In this document: positions 16,308 through 24,836 of the stretch, piece by piece
Layout of the letters: each line of letters starts with the position of its first letter
Numbering within the stretch: position 1 is the first letter of the stretch
Source: Blastococcus sp. TF02A-30
GTDB lineage: Bacteria; Actinomycetota; Actinomycetes; Mycobacteriales; Geodermatophilaceae
Direction of reading: 5' to 3'
Assembly (NCBI RefSeq): GCF_003319185.1
Contig: NZ_QOHJ01000001.1
Coordinates: 620,001-684,000, forward strand
DNA length: 64,000 bases
Notes under the pieces: model-generated
The model's input: the letters and a program-made list of their open reading frames with translations, nothing else
What the model was told of the DNA's origin: nothing
Databases searched by the model: none
Made by a program: the position numbers and the translations under genes

Positions 16308-16837
16308 GCGGGGAGACCGAGCTCCCGGTCCCCGACACCGCCGACGTCCGCAGCGGTCCGGAGGTCGACGACGCGCTGCTGTCGGTCCTGCCGCTGCTGG
16401 GGGAGTGGCACGGGGAGGGGCAGGCCGCCGGCGCCGGCGGGGACCACCGGTTCGGGCAGTGGATCCGGTTCAGCCACGACGGCCGCGGGTTCCTCGCCTA
16501 CGAGTCGCGCACCTGGCGGCTGACCGACGACGGGCAGATCGTCGGCCCCGATGCGCGGGAGAGCGGCTTCTGGCGGCCGGGCAGCGGCGACGACGTCGAG
16601 CTGCTCGTGGCCAACCCGGAGGGCCTCGTCGAGATCTACGTGGGCCAGGCCCGGACGACGACGAGCTGGGAGCTGGCCACCGACGTCGTGGCCCGCACGC
16701 CCGACGCCCCGGACGTGACCCGGGCCGTCCGGCTCTACGGCATCGTCGAGGGCGCGCTGATGTACGCCGTCGACCGCGCCACCGGCGGGTCCCCGCTGAG
16801 CCCGATCATGTCCGCCCGTCTGGAGCGTCTGCGATGA
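16304..16837 (+). CDS. Nitrobindin-like FABP-family protein lacking the heme ligand His
   Basis: A 177-residue cytoplasmic beta-barrel protein of the nitrobindin/FABP (DUF1794) family. The entry motif LGEWHGEGQ at about residue 33 and the central FGQWIRFSHDGRGFLAYESRTW fit the family. True nitrobindins bind ferric heme through a His near the C-terminus, in a context like QPLQPHLSARL. Here the matching text is SPLSPIMSARLERL, so the His appears replaced. That places it with the ferric nitrobindin-like subfamily, as in the Rv0813c position. It may bind another ligand. It overlaps the 38-residue peptide upstream and the DUF885 gene downstream, each by ATGA. Confidence 0.85.
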   Translation: MSGETELPVPDTADVRSGPEVDDALLSVLPLLGEWHGEGQAAGAGGDHRFGQWIRFSHDGRGFLAYESRTWRLTDDGQIVGPDARESGFWRPGSGDDVELLVANPEGLVEIYVGQARTTTSWELATDVVARTPDAPDVTRAVRLYGIVEGALMYAVDRATGGSPLSPIMSARLERLR

Positions 16838-18531
16838 CCACCCCCGCCACCCCCCGCCAGGTCGCCGACGCCTACGTCGAGAAGGCCGCCGATCTCGACC
16901 CGATCCTGGCCACCGGCCTGGGCATCCGCCCCGGCGACGACCGGCTGCCCGACCTCTCGCCGGGCGGCATCGAGGCCGAGGCCGCCCTGGCGCGGGAGAC
17001 GGTGGCCGAGCTCGACCGGGTGCTCGCCGCCGACCCCGCGCTCGAGGACGACGCCGTGGAGCGGCGCTGCGCCCGGCTGCTGCGCGAGCGGCTGACCGCC
17101 GAGCTGGACGCGCACGCCGCCGGCGAGCCGTTCCGCACGCTGAACAACCTGTTCAGCCCGGTGCACTCGGTCCGCCAGGTGTTCAGCATGATGCCGGCCG
17201 CCACCGAGCAGGACTGGTCCGTCCTCGCCCGCCGGCTGGCCCGGGTGCCCGAGGCCTACCGCGGCTACCGCGAGACGCTGGAGGAGGCGGCGCGCCGCGA
17301 CCTCCTGGTGGCCCCGCGCCAGGTGCGCACGGTCGTGGAGCAGCTCGACGAGTGGCTCGCCGGCCCCTACTTCGCCACGTTCGTCGCAACCGGGCCGGAG
17401 GCGCTGCAGGCGGAGCTGCGCGCGGCGGCGGAGGCCGCCGACGCCGCGGTGGCGGAGATGCGCGACCACCTGCGCGACGTCTACGGCCCTCGCACCGAGG
17501 GCGTGCCCGACGCCGTGGGCCGGGAGCGCTACGCCGCGGCCGTGCGGCGCTGGACCGGCTCGGACCTCGGCGCGGGCGACGGCCTGGAGGAGGCCTACGC
17601 CTACGGCTGGGCCGAGCACCGGCGCATCCTGGCCGAGCAGCGGGTCGAGGCGGAGAAGGTGCGCCCCGGTGCCACGCCCCTGGAAGCCATGCGCTGGCTG
17701 GCCACGAACGGCCCCGCCGTCGAAGGCGTCGAGGCGATCCGGGAGCGGCTGCAGCAGATGATGGACGACGCCATCGCCGAGCTGGACGGCACGCACTTCG
17801 ACCTGGCCGAGCCGGTGAAGCGGGTCGAGGCGATGATCGCCCCGCCGGGCAGCGCCGCGGCGCCGTACTACACGCGGCCGTCGCAGGACTTCTCCCGCCC
17901 CGGGCGCACCTGGCTGCCCACCCAGGGCCGCACCCGGTTCCCGCTCTGGGACCTGGTGTCGATCTGGTACCACGAGGGCGTTCCCGGCCACCACCTGCAG
18001 CTGGCCCAGTGGGTGCACGTCGCGCCGCAGCTGTCGACGTACCAGACGGCGGTCGGCATGGTCAGCGCCAACGCGGAGGGCTGGGCGCTGTACGCGGAGC
18101 GGCTGATGGACGAGCTGGGCTACTTCGGCGACCCCGGCGAGCGGCTGGGCTTCCTCGACGCGCAGCAGCTGCGTGCGGTCCGCGTGGTCATCGACATCGG
18201 CATGCACCTCGGGCTGCCGGTTCCCGACGACGCGGAGGGCGCCCTGGCCGAGCACCGCGGGCAGCCGTGGACGCCGGAGCTGGCCCGGGCCTTCCTGGGC
18301 GAGCACTCCGGGGCCGAGGTCGCCTTCCTCGACAGCGAGCTGGTGCGCTACCTGGGCCTGCCGGGCCAGGCCATCGGCTACAAGCTGGGCGAGCGGTCGT
18401 GGCTGGCCGGCCGCGAGGCGGCGCGGCGCAACCGCGGCGCCGGCTTCGACCTCAAGGCCTGGCACATGGCCGCGCTGTCGCAGGGGTCGCTGGGCCTCGA
18501 CGACCTGGAGGCGGAGCTGGCGGCCCTCTAG
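16834..18531 (+). CDS. DUF885 metallopeptidase-like protein
   Basis: A 565-residue soluble protein of the DUF885 family, related to M3/M32-type zinc peptidases. The zinc-binding helix is HEGVPGHHLQLAQW at about residue 379, with a downstream EGWALYAERLMDELGYF supplying the third ligand. N-terminal ARQVADAYVEKAADLDPILAT-like text and LLVAPRQVRTVVEQLDEWL in the middle are typical. The family is poorly characterised; a peptidase or carboxypeptidase role is likely but the substrate is unknown. No signal peptide. The ATG overlaps the stop of the nitrobindin-like gene, so it closes a three-gene coupled group. Its stop overlaps the stop of the convergent gene by 4 bases. Confidence 0.9.
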   Translation: MTTPATPRQVADAYVEKAADLDPILATGLGIRPGDDRLPDLSPGGIEAEAALARETVAELDRVLAADPALEDDAVERRCARLLRERLTAELDAHAAGEPFRTLNNLFSPVHSVRQVFSMMPAATEQDWSVLARRLARVPEAYRGYRETLEEAARRDLLVAPRQVRTVVEQLDEWLAGPYFATFVATGPEALQAELRAAAEAADAAVAEMRDHLRDVYGPRTEGVPDAVGRERYAAAVRRWTGSDLGAGDGLEEAYAYGWAEHRRILAEQRVEAEKVRPGATPLEAMRWLATNGPAVEGVEAIRERLQQMMDDAIAELDGTHFDLAEPVKRVEAMIAPPGSAAAPYYTRPSQDFSRPGRTWLPTQGRTRFPLWDLVSIWYHEGVPGHHLQLAQWVHVAPQLSTYQTAVGMVSANAEGWALYAERLMDELGYFGDPGERLGFLDAQQLRAVRVVIDIGMHLGLPVPDDAEGALAEHRGQPWTPELARAFLGEHSGAEVAFLDSELVRYLGLPGQAIGYKLGERSWLAGREAARRNRGAGFDLKAWHMAALSQGSLGLDDLEAELAAL

Positions 18532-19244
18532 GCGGGACGCGGAGCGGGGTCGACCGGGTCGGCCGCGACCGGGTCGCCCGGCTCGGCCGGGACGGCCTCG
18601 ACCCCCGGGGTCGCGAGCAGCTCGGCGATGCAGGCCGCGCTGCCGCCGACGTAGCTGCTGCGCAGGTCGATGTCGGTGACCACGCACCAGGCGCGGTCGG
18701 CCGGCCACCAGAGGTTCGCGCTCTGCTCGTGCGGCTCCGGGGCGAGGTTGCGGACGGCGTCGGCGACGGTGCCACGCACCACGACCACGTCGTGGCCGCC
18801 CTTCAGCAGCAGCCGGGGCGGGTGGTCCGGGTCGGGGAGGTCGTAGCCGAAGCCGTGCCAGCGCCCGAAGAGGCAGTCGCCCGGGGTCCCGGTGTGCCGG
18901 GCGAGGACGGCGGCCAGCCGGCCGGCCACGGGCACCGGCAGGTGTCCCTCGCTCGGGCCGTCGTCCCAGACCGGTGGCTGGCTGTCGACGGGGCCGCGGG
19001 TGAGCGCGGACCACTGCGCCAGCGGGTGGGCCAGGGTGCCGTTGTGCCTGGCCACCTCGGCCCAGGGCACCTCGACGTCGTCGTCGCCGGCGTACCGCAC
19101 CGCCGGGTGCAGGACCCGGGCGTAGCCCTCGAACACGGCCGGCACGAGGGCGGCGACGGTGCCGGGCTCGCCGCGGCGCCGTCCGGACGAGATCCAGACA
19201 CCGGGGGAGACGTCGGTCTGGACCGGGAGCCCGCCGAGGTGCAC
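18528..19244 (-). CDS. Conserved actinobacterial hypothetical protein
   Basis: A 238-residue soluble protein with no named domain that I can assign. Its text, GTPGDCLFGRWHGFGYDL, PRLLLKGGHDVVVVRG, SANLWWPADRAWCVVTDIDLRSSYVGGSAACIAELL, resembles a family of uncharacterised actinobacterial proteins with a WHGFG-like and an NLWWP-like block. The start is uncertain because the frame stays open to 19442. I chose the GTG at 19244 because a TAACTT -10 box ends 7 bases upstream, and the residues before it are basic low-complexity. It ends by overlapping the stop of the convergent DUF885 gene. Function unknown. Confidence 0.7.
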   Translation of the reverse strand: MHLGGLPVQTDVSPGVWISSGRRRGEPGTVAALVPAVFEGYARVLHPAVRYAGDDDVEVPWAEVARHNGTLAHPLAQWSALTRGPVDSQPPVWDDGPSEGHLPVPVAGRLAAVLARHTGTPGDCLFGRWHGFGYDLPDPDHPPRLLLKGGHDVVVVRGTVADAVRNLAPEPHEQSANLWWPADRAWCVVTDIDLRSSYVGGSAACIAELLATPGVEAVPAEPGDPVAADPVDPAPRPA

Positions 19245-19564
19245 GGGGAGGAAGTTACCCGGAGAACGGACAACCCCCGGGCTGCTCCGCGGCGCTGACC
19301 TCCGGAGAGGGAGCTGCACGCGGGCCGACTGGACAAATGTCGGCGGCCCGGGGGTCGGGTGACTGTCCGGTTCTCGCTCGCCGCCGTACGACGGACGGGC
19401 GAACTGCCGTCGCCCGGACGCGAGTCCGAGCGGGCGGCCCATCTGGACGGCGGCTAGCGGACAGCCACCTCACGAGTCCTGTAGCTCAGCAAAGTTACGG
19501 ACCACCTCCTCTCTCGTGTACGACGACGGTACGTCGATCCGGAGCGGGTCGGCAACGCAGATTT
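19245..19564. other. Intergenic region upstream of the hypothetical gene
   Basis: About 320 bases between the start of the hypothetical gene and the nhaA stop, both on the minus strand. It holds the TAACTT -10 box (19252-19257). GC is locally lower around 19480-19570. I see no credible gene, tRNA or strong hairpin. Confidence 0.5.
19252..19257 (-). promoter_or_regulatory. -10 box TAACTT for the hypothetical gene
   Basis: On the minus strand TAACTT is followed by 7 bases and the GTG at 19244, consistent with a leaderless start. Confidence 0.5.
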
Positions 19565-20941
19565 TCAGCCGTCAGCGGACGGCCCGACCGTGCGTCCCGG
19601 CGGCGGCGCGCCCCGCCAGTCGGGGTCGTGCGCGGCGCGGTCGTCGACGGTGTCCCAGGCGTCCGGGATGCCGTCGCGGTCGACGTCGGAGGTCTCCTCG
19701 AGGGCCATCTGCCGGTAGACCCGGTTGCGCAGCCGCAGGACCACCGTCGCCAGCGCGGCGGCCAGGAGGGTGCCGGCCAGGATGCCGACCTTCGCGTGCT
19801 CGTAGCTCTCGCTCTCGGCCCCGTAGGCGAGCTCGGTGATCAGCAGCGAGACGGTGAAGCCGATGCCGCCGAGGAGCGCCAGCCCGACGACATCGGCCCA
19901 CCCCAGGTTCTCGTCGAGCTCGGCCCGCGTGAACCGGGAGACGAGGTACGTGGCCGCGGTGATGCCGATCGCCTTGCCGGCCACGAGGCCGACGATGATC
20001 CCGATGGCGATGCTGTCGCCCAGGGACGCGCCGAGGCCGGACAGACCGCCGACGGCGACGCCGGCGGAGAAGAAGGCGAACACCGGGACGGCGACGCCGG
20101 CCGACAGCGGCCGCAGCCGGTGCTCGAAGTGCTCGGCCAGGCCCGGCCCGGCGTCCGGCCCGCCGGCGGCCTCGCTGCGCGCCACCGGCACGGTGAAGGC
20201 CAGGAGCACGCCCGCGACCGTCGCGTGCACGCCGGACTCGTGCATGAGCACCCAGGTGACCGCCGCGAGCGGGAGCAGCAGCCACCACGAGCGGACCCGC
20301 TTCTGCACCAGGAACCCGAACACCGCCAGGGGCACCAGCGAGAGCAGCAGGTGCACCGGGGAGAGGTCGGACGTGTAGAAGATCGCGATCACGACGATGG
20401 CCAGCAGGTCGTCGACCACGGCCAGGGTGAGCAGGAACGTCCGCAGCGCGCTCGGCAGGTGGGTGCTGATCACCGCGAGGACGGCGAGGGCGAAGGCGAT
20501 GTCGGTGGCCGACGGGATGGCCCACCCGCGCAGTGCGCCGTCGGCGCCGCCGAGGTTGAACAGCACGAAGAGCAGGGCCGGGACGGCCATGCCGCCGATC
20601 GCCGCGGCGACCGGCAGCGCGGCGCGGCGCGGATCGCGGAGGTCGCCGGCGACGAACTCCCGCTTCAGCTCCAGACCGGCGACGAAGAAGAAGATCGCGA
20701 GCAGCCCGTCGGCCGCCCAGGTGCCCAGCGTCAGGTCCAGGTGCAGCGACGCCGGCCCCACGCGGGTGTCGCGCAGCGTCTCGTAGGCCTCGCCCCAGGG
20801 GGAGTTGGCCCAGACCAGGGCGACCAGCGCAGCGACGAGGAGGAGCGCGCCGCCCACCGTCTCGCGCCGGAGCACGGAGGCGATCCGGCTGGCCTCGGTC
20901 CACGAGCCGCGGCCGAGGAGGCGGGGGGAGGCATTGGTCAC
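19565..20941 (-). CDS. nhaA: Na+/H+ antiporter NhaA with a Ca-binding-like tail
   Basis: A 458-residue inner-membrane antiporter that exchanges sodium for protons. About twelve helices are predicted. NhaA hallmarks are [28 protein letters not shown], the paired aspartates in [20 protein letters not shown], and [17 protein letters not shown]. After the last helix a soluble tail of about 45 residues carries [16 protein letters not shown], which looks like a thrombospondin type 3 or EF-hand-like calcium loop; this is unusual for NhaA. The GTG at 20941 is chosen as the first codon before the normal NhaA N-terminus. It is downstream of pabC on the same strand, 64 bases apart. Confidence 0.95.
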   Translation of the reverse strand: MTNASPRLLGRGSWTEASRIASVLRRETVGGALLLVAALVALVWANSPWGEAYETLRDTRVGPASLHLDLTLGTWAADGLLAIFFFVAGLELKREFVAGDLRDPRRAALPVAAAIGGMAVPALLFVLFNLGGADGALRGWAIPSATDIAFALAVLAVISTHLPSALRTFLLTLAVVDDLLAIVVIAIFYTSDLSPVHLLLSLVPLAVFGFLVQKRVRSWWLLLPLAAVTWVLMHESGVHATVAGVLLAFTVPVARSEAAGGPDAGPGLAEHFEHRLRPLSAGVAVPVFAFFSAGVAVGGLSGLGASLGDSIAIGIIVGLVAGKAIGITAATYLVSRFTRAELDENLGWADVVGLALLGGIGFTVSLLITELAYGAESESYEHAKVGILAGTLLAAALATVVLRLRNRVYRQMALEETSDVDRDGIPDAWDTVDDRAAHDPDWRGAPPPGRTVGPSADG

Positions 20942-21005
20942 GGGGCGGCTCCAGGGGTCGGCGGATCGACTGCCGACCAGACTTCCCGGCGCACCTCCGC
21001 CCAGG

Positions 21006-21854
21006 TTACCGGGCGAGCAGCTCCTGCACCCGGGCGGTGAGCCCGCCGTCGCCACGGACCCGGCCGTCGAGGGTGTGCACCGCGGCGGCGCCGCGGACCC
21101 CCGACACCAGCCAGACGGCGTCGGCGGCGTGCAGGTCGTCGACGGTCCCGGGGGTGACCGCCGTCGGCCACCCGTCGGCCTGCGCACGGGCGAACAGCCG
21201 GGCCTGCGTGGTGCCGGGCAGGATCCCGGTCTCCACCGGCGGGGTGTGCAGCGTGCCGCCGGCCGCCCACACGACCGTCGACGTCGGGCCCTCGAGCACC
21301 CGGCCCTCCAGCGAGGTGAAGACGACGTCGTCGGCGCCGAGGCGGTGCGCGTGCCGGTAGGCGGCCATGTTGACGGCGTAGGAGAGCGTCTTCGCGCCGC
21401 CCAGCAACCAGGGGGCGGTGGCGCGGAAGTCCGCCGGCACACCCAGCGACAGGCTGACCGCGCTGACGCCGGTCTGCCGCTGCCGGAGCGTCTCCGCGGG
21501 AACGGGGGCGAGCAGGGCGACCGCGGTCGGGGGCTCCCCCTCGCCGAGCCCCCGGGTGAGGAGCAGGCGGACGACGCCCTCGGTCCCGGCGTCCCAGCTC
21601 GCGAGCACCGCGTCCAGCAGCGCCCGCCAGACCGGCTCGCCGGGATCGGCCAGGTCGAGCAGCCCGGCCGAGCGGGACAGCCGGGCCAGGTGCGGAGCCA
21701 GGTGGGGGGTGCCGCCGTCGAGCACCGCCACGGACTCGAAGACGCCGTCGCCGCGGACCAGGCCCTGGTCGAAGGCGCTCAGCACGGGCTCGAGAGGGGA
21801 GACGCGGGCCGCGGCGCCGTCGCGCCACACGGCCACCGCACGCAGTTCGCTCAC
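21006..21854 (-). CDS. Class IV PLP enzyme, aminodeoxychorismate lyase-like (PabC)
   Basis: A 282-residue fold-type IV PLP enzyme. The early [14 protein letters not shown] is the family signature, the PLP Lys lies in [19 protein letters not shown], and the cofactor phosphate loop is in GTTQARLF. PabC cleaves 4-amino-4-deoxychorismate to p-aminobenzoate and pyruvate in folate synthesis. Branched-chain or D-amino-acid aminotransferases share the fold, so the assignment depends on overall resemblance and on the Rv0812-like position. The GTG at 21854 is only 39 bases from the divergent fur-family start, so the two share a short promoter region. Confidence 0.82.
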   Translation of the reverse strand: MSELRAVAVWRDGAAARVSPLEPVLSAFDQGLVRGDGVFESVAVLDGGTPHLAPHLARLSRSAGLLDLADPGEPVWRALLDAVLASWDAGTEGVVRLLLTRGLGEGEPPTAVALLAPVPAETLRQRQTGVSAVSLSLGVPADFRATAPWLLGGAKTLSYAVNMAAYRHAHRLGADDVVFTSLEGRVLEGPTSTVVWAAGGTLHTPPVETGILPGTTQARLFARAQADGWPTAVTPGTVDDLHAADAVWLVSGVRGAAAVHTLDGRVRGDGGLTARVQELLAR

Positions 21855-21881
21855 GCCGGTCAGCCTGCCGCACGCCCGGAA

Positions 21882-21887
21882 TAGGCT
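21882..21887 (+). promoter_or_regulatory. -10 box TAGGCT for the Fur-family gene
   Basis: TAGGCT is followed by 6 bases and GTG at 21894, consistent with a leaderless transcript of the five-gene operon. Confidence 0.6.
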
Positions 21888-21893
21888 GCTCCC

Positions 21894-22364
21894 GTGGGTT
21901 CCGAGCATGGAGAGGACGCCGCCGCGCCGCTGGCCGAGCGGCTGCGGGCGCGCGGGCTGCGCCTGACCCCCCAGCGCCGGCGGGTGCTGGAGGCCGTGAT
22001 GGCCCTGGAGCACGCCACGCCGGAGGTCATCGGCGCCCGGTTGCGCGAGGAGGCCGGGCCGGACGGCGCCGCGCCCGACACCTCGACGGTCTACCGGACG
22101 CTGGAGCTGCTGGACCGGCTCGGCCTGGTGTGGCACACCCACCTGGGCAAGGGGGCGCCGGTGTACCACGCCGCCGAGCACCCGCACCTGCACGTCGTCT
22201 GCGCCTCGTGCGGGGAGATCGCCTCGGCCGCTCCCGACCTGCTCGACGCGGCCGCGGAACGTCTCGCCGCCGATCTGGGTTTCACCGTGGACGTGGGCCA
22301 CGTGGCGCTGTCCGGGACGTGCCGCGCCTGCCGCGAACGAACCGGATCGGAGCACCCGTCATGA
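21894..22364 (+). CDS. Fur-family metal regulator, Nur-like
   Basis: A 156-residue dimeric metalloregulator. The winged helix (RLTPQRRRVLEAV, then TSTVYRTLELLDRLGLV) is followed by a dimer domain with the metal ligands HPHLHVVCASCG and a C-terminal CRAC. The text LEHATPE and LVWHTHLGKGAPVYH is closer to the nickel regulator Nur of Streptomyces than to Fur or Zur, so nickel response is my best guess; zinc or iron are alternatives. It is the first gene of a coupled operon with ygfZ. No nickel transporter is present in the window. Likely leaderless GTG start. Confidence 0.85.
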   Translation: MGSEHGEDAAAPLAERLRARGLRLTPQRRRVLEAVMALEHATPEVIGARLREEAGPDGAAPDTSTVYRTLELLDRLGLVWHTHLGKGAPVYHAAEHPHLHVVCASCGEIASAAPDLLDAAAERLAADLGFTVDVGHVALSGTCRACRERTGSEHPS

Positions 22365-23449
22365 CCTCACCCCTGCTGTCCCGCCCCGGCGCCGTCGCCG
22401 TCGAGGGCGGCGTGGTCGCCGCTCATTACGGCGACCCGCTGCCCGAGCAGCGGCTGCTGGCCGAGCGCGCGGGCCTGGTCGACCGCGGCGACCGCGACGT
22501 GCTCGTGGTCCCCGGCGCCGACCGGCTCGGCTGGCTGCACACCATCACCAGCCAGCACCTGGAGCGGCTGGGCGACGCGACCGGCAGCGAGGCCCTGGTG
22601 CTGTCGCCGAACGGGCACGTGGAGCACCACCTGGTCCTCGCCGAGCTCGCCGGCACGACGTGGATCGACGTCGAGCCGGGCACGGGCGCGGGGCTGCTGA
22701 CCTACCTGGAGCGGATGCGCTTCATGCTCCGCGTCGAGCCGCAGCTCGTCACCGACGGCTGGGCGGTGCTGTCGCTGGTCGGGCCCGAGGCCGCCGGCGT
22801 CCTCGCCGCCGCGGACCTGCCCGCCCCGGATGCCCCGTACGCCGTCGCACCGCTGGAGACGGGCTTCGTCCGCCGGATGCCGGCGATCGGCGACGGCGCC
22901 CCGGTGTTCGACCTCGTCGTCCCGCGCGACCAGGTCGGTGCGGTGGCCGACCGCCTCGGCGCGCGGTTGGCCGGCGTGCAGGCGTACGACGCGCTGCGGG
23001 TGGAGGCCCGGCGTCCGCGGCTCGGCGTCGACAGCGACCACCGCACCATCCCCAACGAGCTGGAGTGGCTCACCACCGCCGTGCACCTGGACAAGGGGTG
23101 CTACCGCGGTCAGGAGACGGTGGCGCGGGTGCACAACCTGGGCCGCCCGCCGCGCCGGCTGGTGCTCCTGCACCTGGACGGCCTGAGCGAGGAGCTGCCC
23201 GCTCCCGGCACGCCGGTGCTGGCCGGCACCCGCGAGGTGGGCCGGGTGGGCACGGTGGTCCGGCACCACGAGCTCGGCGCGGTGGCGCTGGCGCTGGTCA
23301 AGCAGTCGGTCGCGATGGACGCGGAGCTGAAGGTGGCCGAGGCGGTGGCTGCGATCGATCCCGACGACGCGCCCGCCGGGCCCGACGACACGGTGGCGGC
23401 CGCCCGTGAGCGGGTGAAGGCGGTCCGGTCTGCGACGATCGGGCGGTGA
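22361..23449 (+). CDS. ygfZ: Folate-binding YgfZ/GcvT-like protein
   Basis: A 362-residue cytoplasmic protein of the YgfZ family (GcvT fold). It has RGDRDVLVVPGADRLGWLHTITSQ near the N-terminus and the YgfZ signature DKGCYRGQETVARVHN with its conserved Cys at about residue 248. YgfZ binds tetrahydrofolate and supports assembly or repair of certain iron-sulfur proteins. The ATG overlaps the stop of the Fur-family gene, and the next gene overlaps its own stop by GTGA, so it sits inside a translationally coupled operon. A C-terminal acidic tail (residues about 325-362) is typical of actinobacterial members. Confidence 0.93.
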   Translation: MTSPLLSRPGAVAVEGGVVAAHYGDPLPEQRLLAERAGLVDRGDRDVLVVPGADRLGWLHTITSQHLERLGDATGSEALVLSPNGHVEHHLVLAELAGTTWIDVEPGTGAGLLTYLERMRFMLRVEPQLVTDGWAVLSLVGPEAAGVLAAADLPAPDAPYAVAPLETGFVRRMPAIGDGAPVFDLVVPRDQVGAVADRLGARLAGVQAYDALRVEARRPRLGVDSDHRTIPNELEWLTTAVHLDKGCYRGQETVARVHNLGRPPRRLVLLHLDGLSEELPAPGTPVLAGTREVGRVGTVVRHHELGAVALALVKQSVAMDAELKVAEAVAAIDPDDAPAGPDDTVAAARERVKAVRSATIGR

Positions 23450-24282
23450 CGTCCGGCACTCTCCTCACGGTCGCCCCCACGGGGGCCGAATCGGCGAAGG
23501 CCGACGTACCGGCGCTGCCGGTGACCGTGGAGGAGGTCGTGGCGACGGCGCGGGACTGCCGGGCGCTGGGTGCCGCGGTGATCCACCTGCACGTGCGCGG
23601 CACCGACACGCGCCCGACGCTCGACCTGCCGCGGGTGCGCGAGGTCGTCGCAGCGGTGCGCGAGACCACCGATCTCGTCGTCCAGCTCTCCACCGGCGGG
23701 GCGGTGACCGACCCCTTCGACGCCCGGCTGGCCGTCCTGGACGCCGAGCCGGACGCCGCCTCGCTCTCGCTGGGCACGGTGAACTTCGGCGACGACGTCT
23801 TCTCGAACCCGTGGGGGCTGATCGTCGAGCTGCACACCCGGATGCAGGAGCGCGGCATCGTGCCCGAGTACGAGGTGTTCGACCTCGGCCAGCTGGCCAC
23901 GCTGAAGCGGCTGCTCGACCGGTACGGCCCGCCGCACGGCGGGCACGTGCACGTCGACCTGGTCATGGGCGTGCCGGGCGGCATGCCGGGGACGGCGCAG
24001 GCGCTCACCGCCTGCCTGCCCTTCCTGCCCGCCGGCGCCACGTTCGCGGCGACCGGGGTGGGCCGGACCTCGCTGCCGGTGATGCTGGCGGCGCTGTCGG
24101 CCGGTGGTCACCTGCGGGTGGGCATGGAGGACACGCTGACCTACGCTCCCGGCGAGCCGGTGCGCGACAACGCCCAGCTGGTCGCCCGCGCCGCCGGGCT
24201 GGCCCGCATCGCCCAGCGCCCGCCGATGAGCACCGACGACGCCCGAAGCATGTTGGGGATCAAGCCGATGGAGAACTCATGA
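23446..24282 (+). CDS. BKACE-family beta-keto acid cleavage enzyme (DUF849)
   Basis: A 278-residue enzyme of the BKACE family, TIM barrels that cleave beta-keto acids with acetyl-CoA. Metal ligands are expected in AAVIHLHVRG (His-x-His near residue 47) and in HGGHVHVDLVMGVPGGMPG. STGGAVTDPF and EYEVFDLGQL are also family text. The founder is 3-keto-5-aminohexanoate cleavage enzyme of lysine fermentation, but the family has many substrates, so the reaction is unknown here. It overlaps ygfZ by GTGA and the anti-sigma-like gene by ATGA. Confidence 0.88.
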   Translation: MTSGTLLTVAPTGAESAKADVPALPVTVEEVVATARDCRALGAAVIHLHVRGTDTRPTLDLPRVREVVAAVRETTDLVVQLSTGGAVTDPFDARLAVLDAEPDAASLSLGTVNFGDDVFSNPWGLIVELHTRMQERGIVPEYEVFDLGQLATLKRLLDRYGPPHGGHVHVDLVMGVPGGMPGTAQALTACLPFLPAGATFAATGVGRTSLPVMLAALSAGGHLRVGMEDTLTYAPGEPVRDNAQLVARAAGLARIAQRPPMSTDDARSMLGIKPMENS

Positions 24283-24836
24283 GCCCGAAGCCGACCCCCG
24301 CCGGTGGCGCCGCCGTCGACGCGCTGCTCGACCCGGCCTTCCTGACCGAGGCGACGAACCGGCCGATGGCCGACGTGCGGCGGCTGCGCCGCCAGGCCGA
24401 GCAGGAGGAGGTCAACCTCTCCTACACCCGGCGGCTGCTGCAGGGCCGGCTGGACATCGTGCGCCGCGAGCTGCAGCGGCGGGCCGAGCACGACGGTCGC
24501 TCGCTGGTCGACCTGCTGCCCGAGATCCTGTCGGAGAAGGGCCGCGGCCCCGCCCACGGCCTGGGCCGGCACCAGACGGTGCAGCCGGCCAACCCCGACG
24601 AGTACGAGTCGTGGGTGACCTCGCTGACGCCGGGCGTCGACCTCTCGGCGATCACCGAGCTCACCGACGCCAAGCTGGAGAAGGCCGCCAAGGCGCTGGC
24701 CGAGGCGGAGAGCGGGCTGTCGGAGCGGCGCCGCGGGGTGCAGCAGGTGATGGACGGCCTCGCAGCCGAGCTCGGCCGGCGCTACCGCGACGGCGAGGCC
24801 GACGTCGCCGCCCTGCTCGCCGACGAAGGCCGATGA
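24279..24836 (+). CDS. rsiG: RsiG-like anti-sigma factor, c-di-GMP-binding
   Basis: A 185-residue, mostly helical protein. It carries two exact copies of the c-di-GMP motif E(X)3S(X)2R(X)3Q(X)3D: E44-S48-R51-Q55-D59 in one helix, and E144-S148-R151-Q155-D159 in another. In Streptomyces RsiG uses this pair to bind a c-di-GMP dimer and hold the sporulation sigma factor WhiG inactive. Here it is likely to hold a WhiG/FliA-type sigma factor, encoded elsewhere. It has been called an aerial mycelium formation protein in automatic annotation. It overlaps the BKACE gene and the asparaginase gene by ATGA on each side. Motif match is exact; partner is inferred. Confidence 0.88.
   Translation: MSPKPTPAGGAAVDALLDPAFLTEATNRPMADVRRLRRQAEQEEVNLSYTRRLLQGRLDIVRRELQRRAEHDGRSLVDLLPEILSEKGRGPAHGLGRHQTVQPANPDEYESWVTSLTPGVDLSAITELTDAKLEKAAKALAEAESGLSERRRGVQQVMDGLAAELGRRYRDGEADVAALLADEGR

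Noticed and set aside
19479..19490. TGTAGCTCAG-like tRNA D-arm text
   Set aside because: No acceptor stem, anticodon arm or T-arm can be formed around it.
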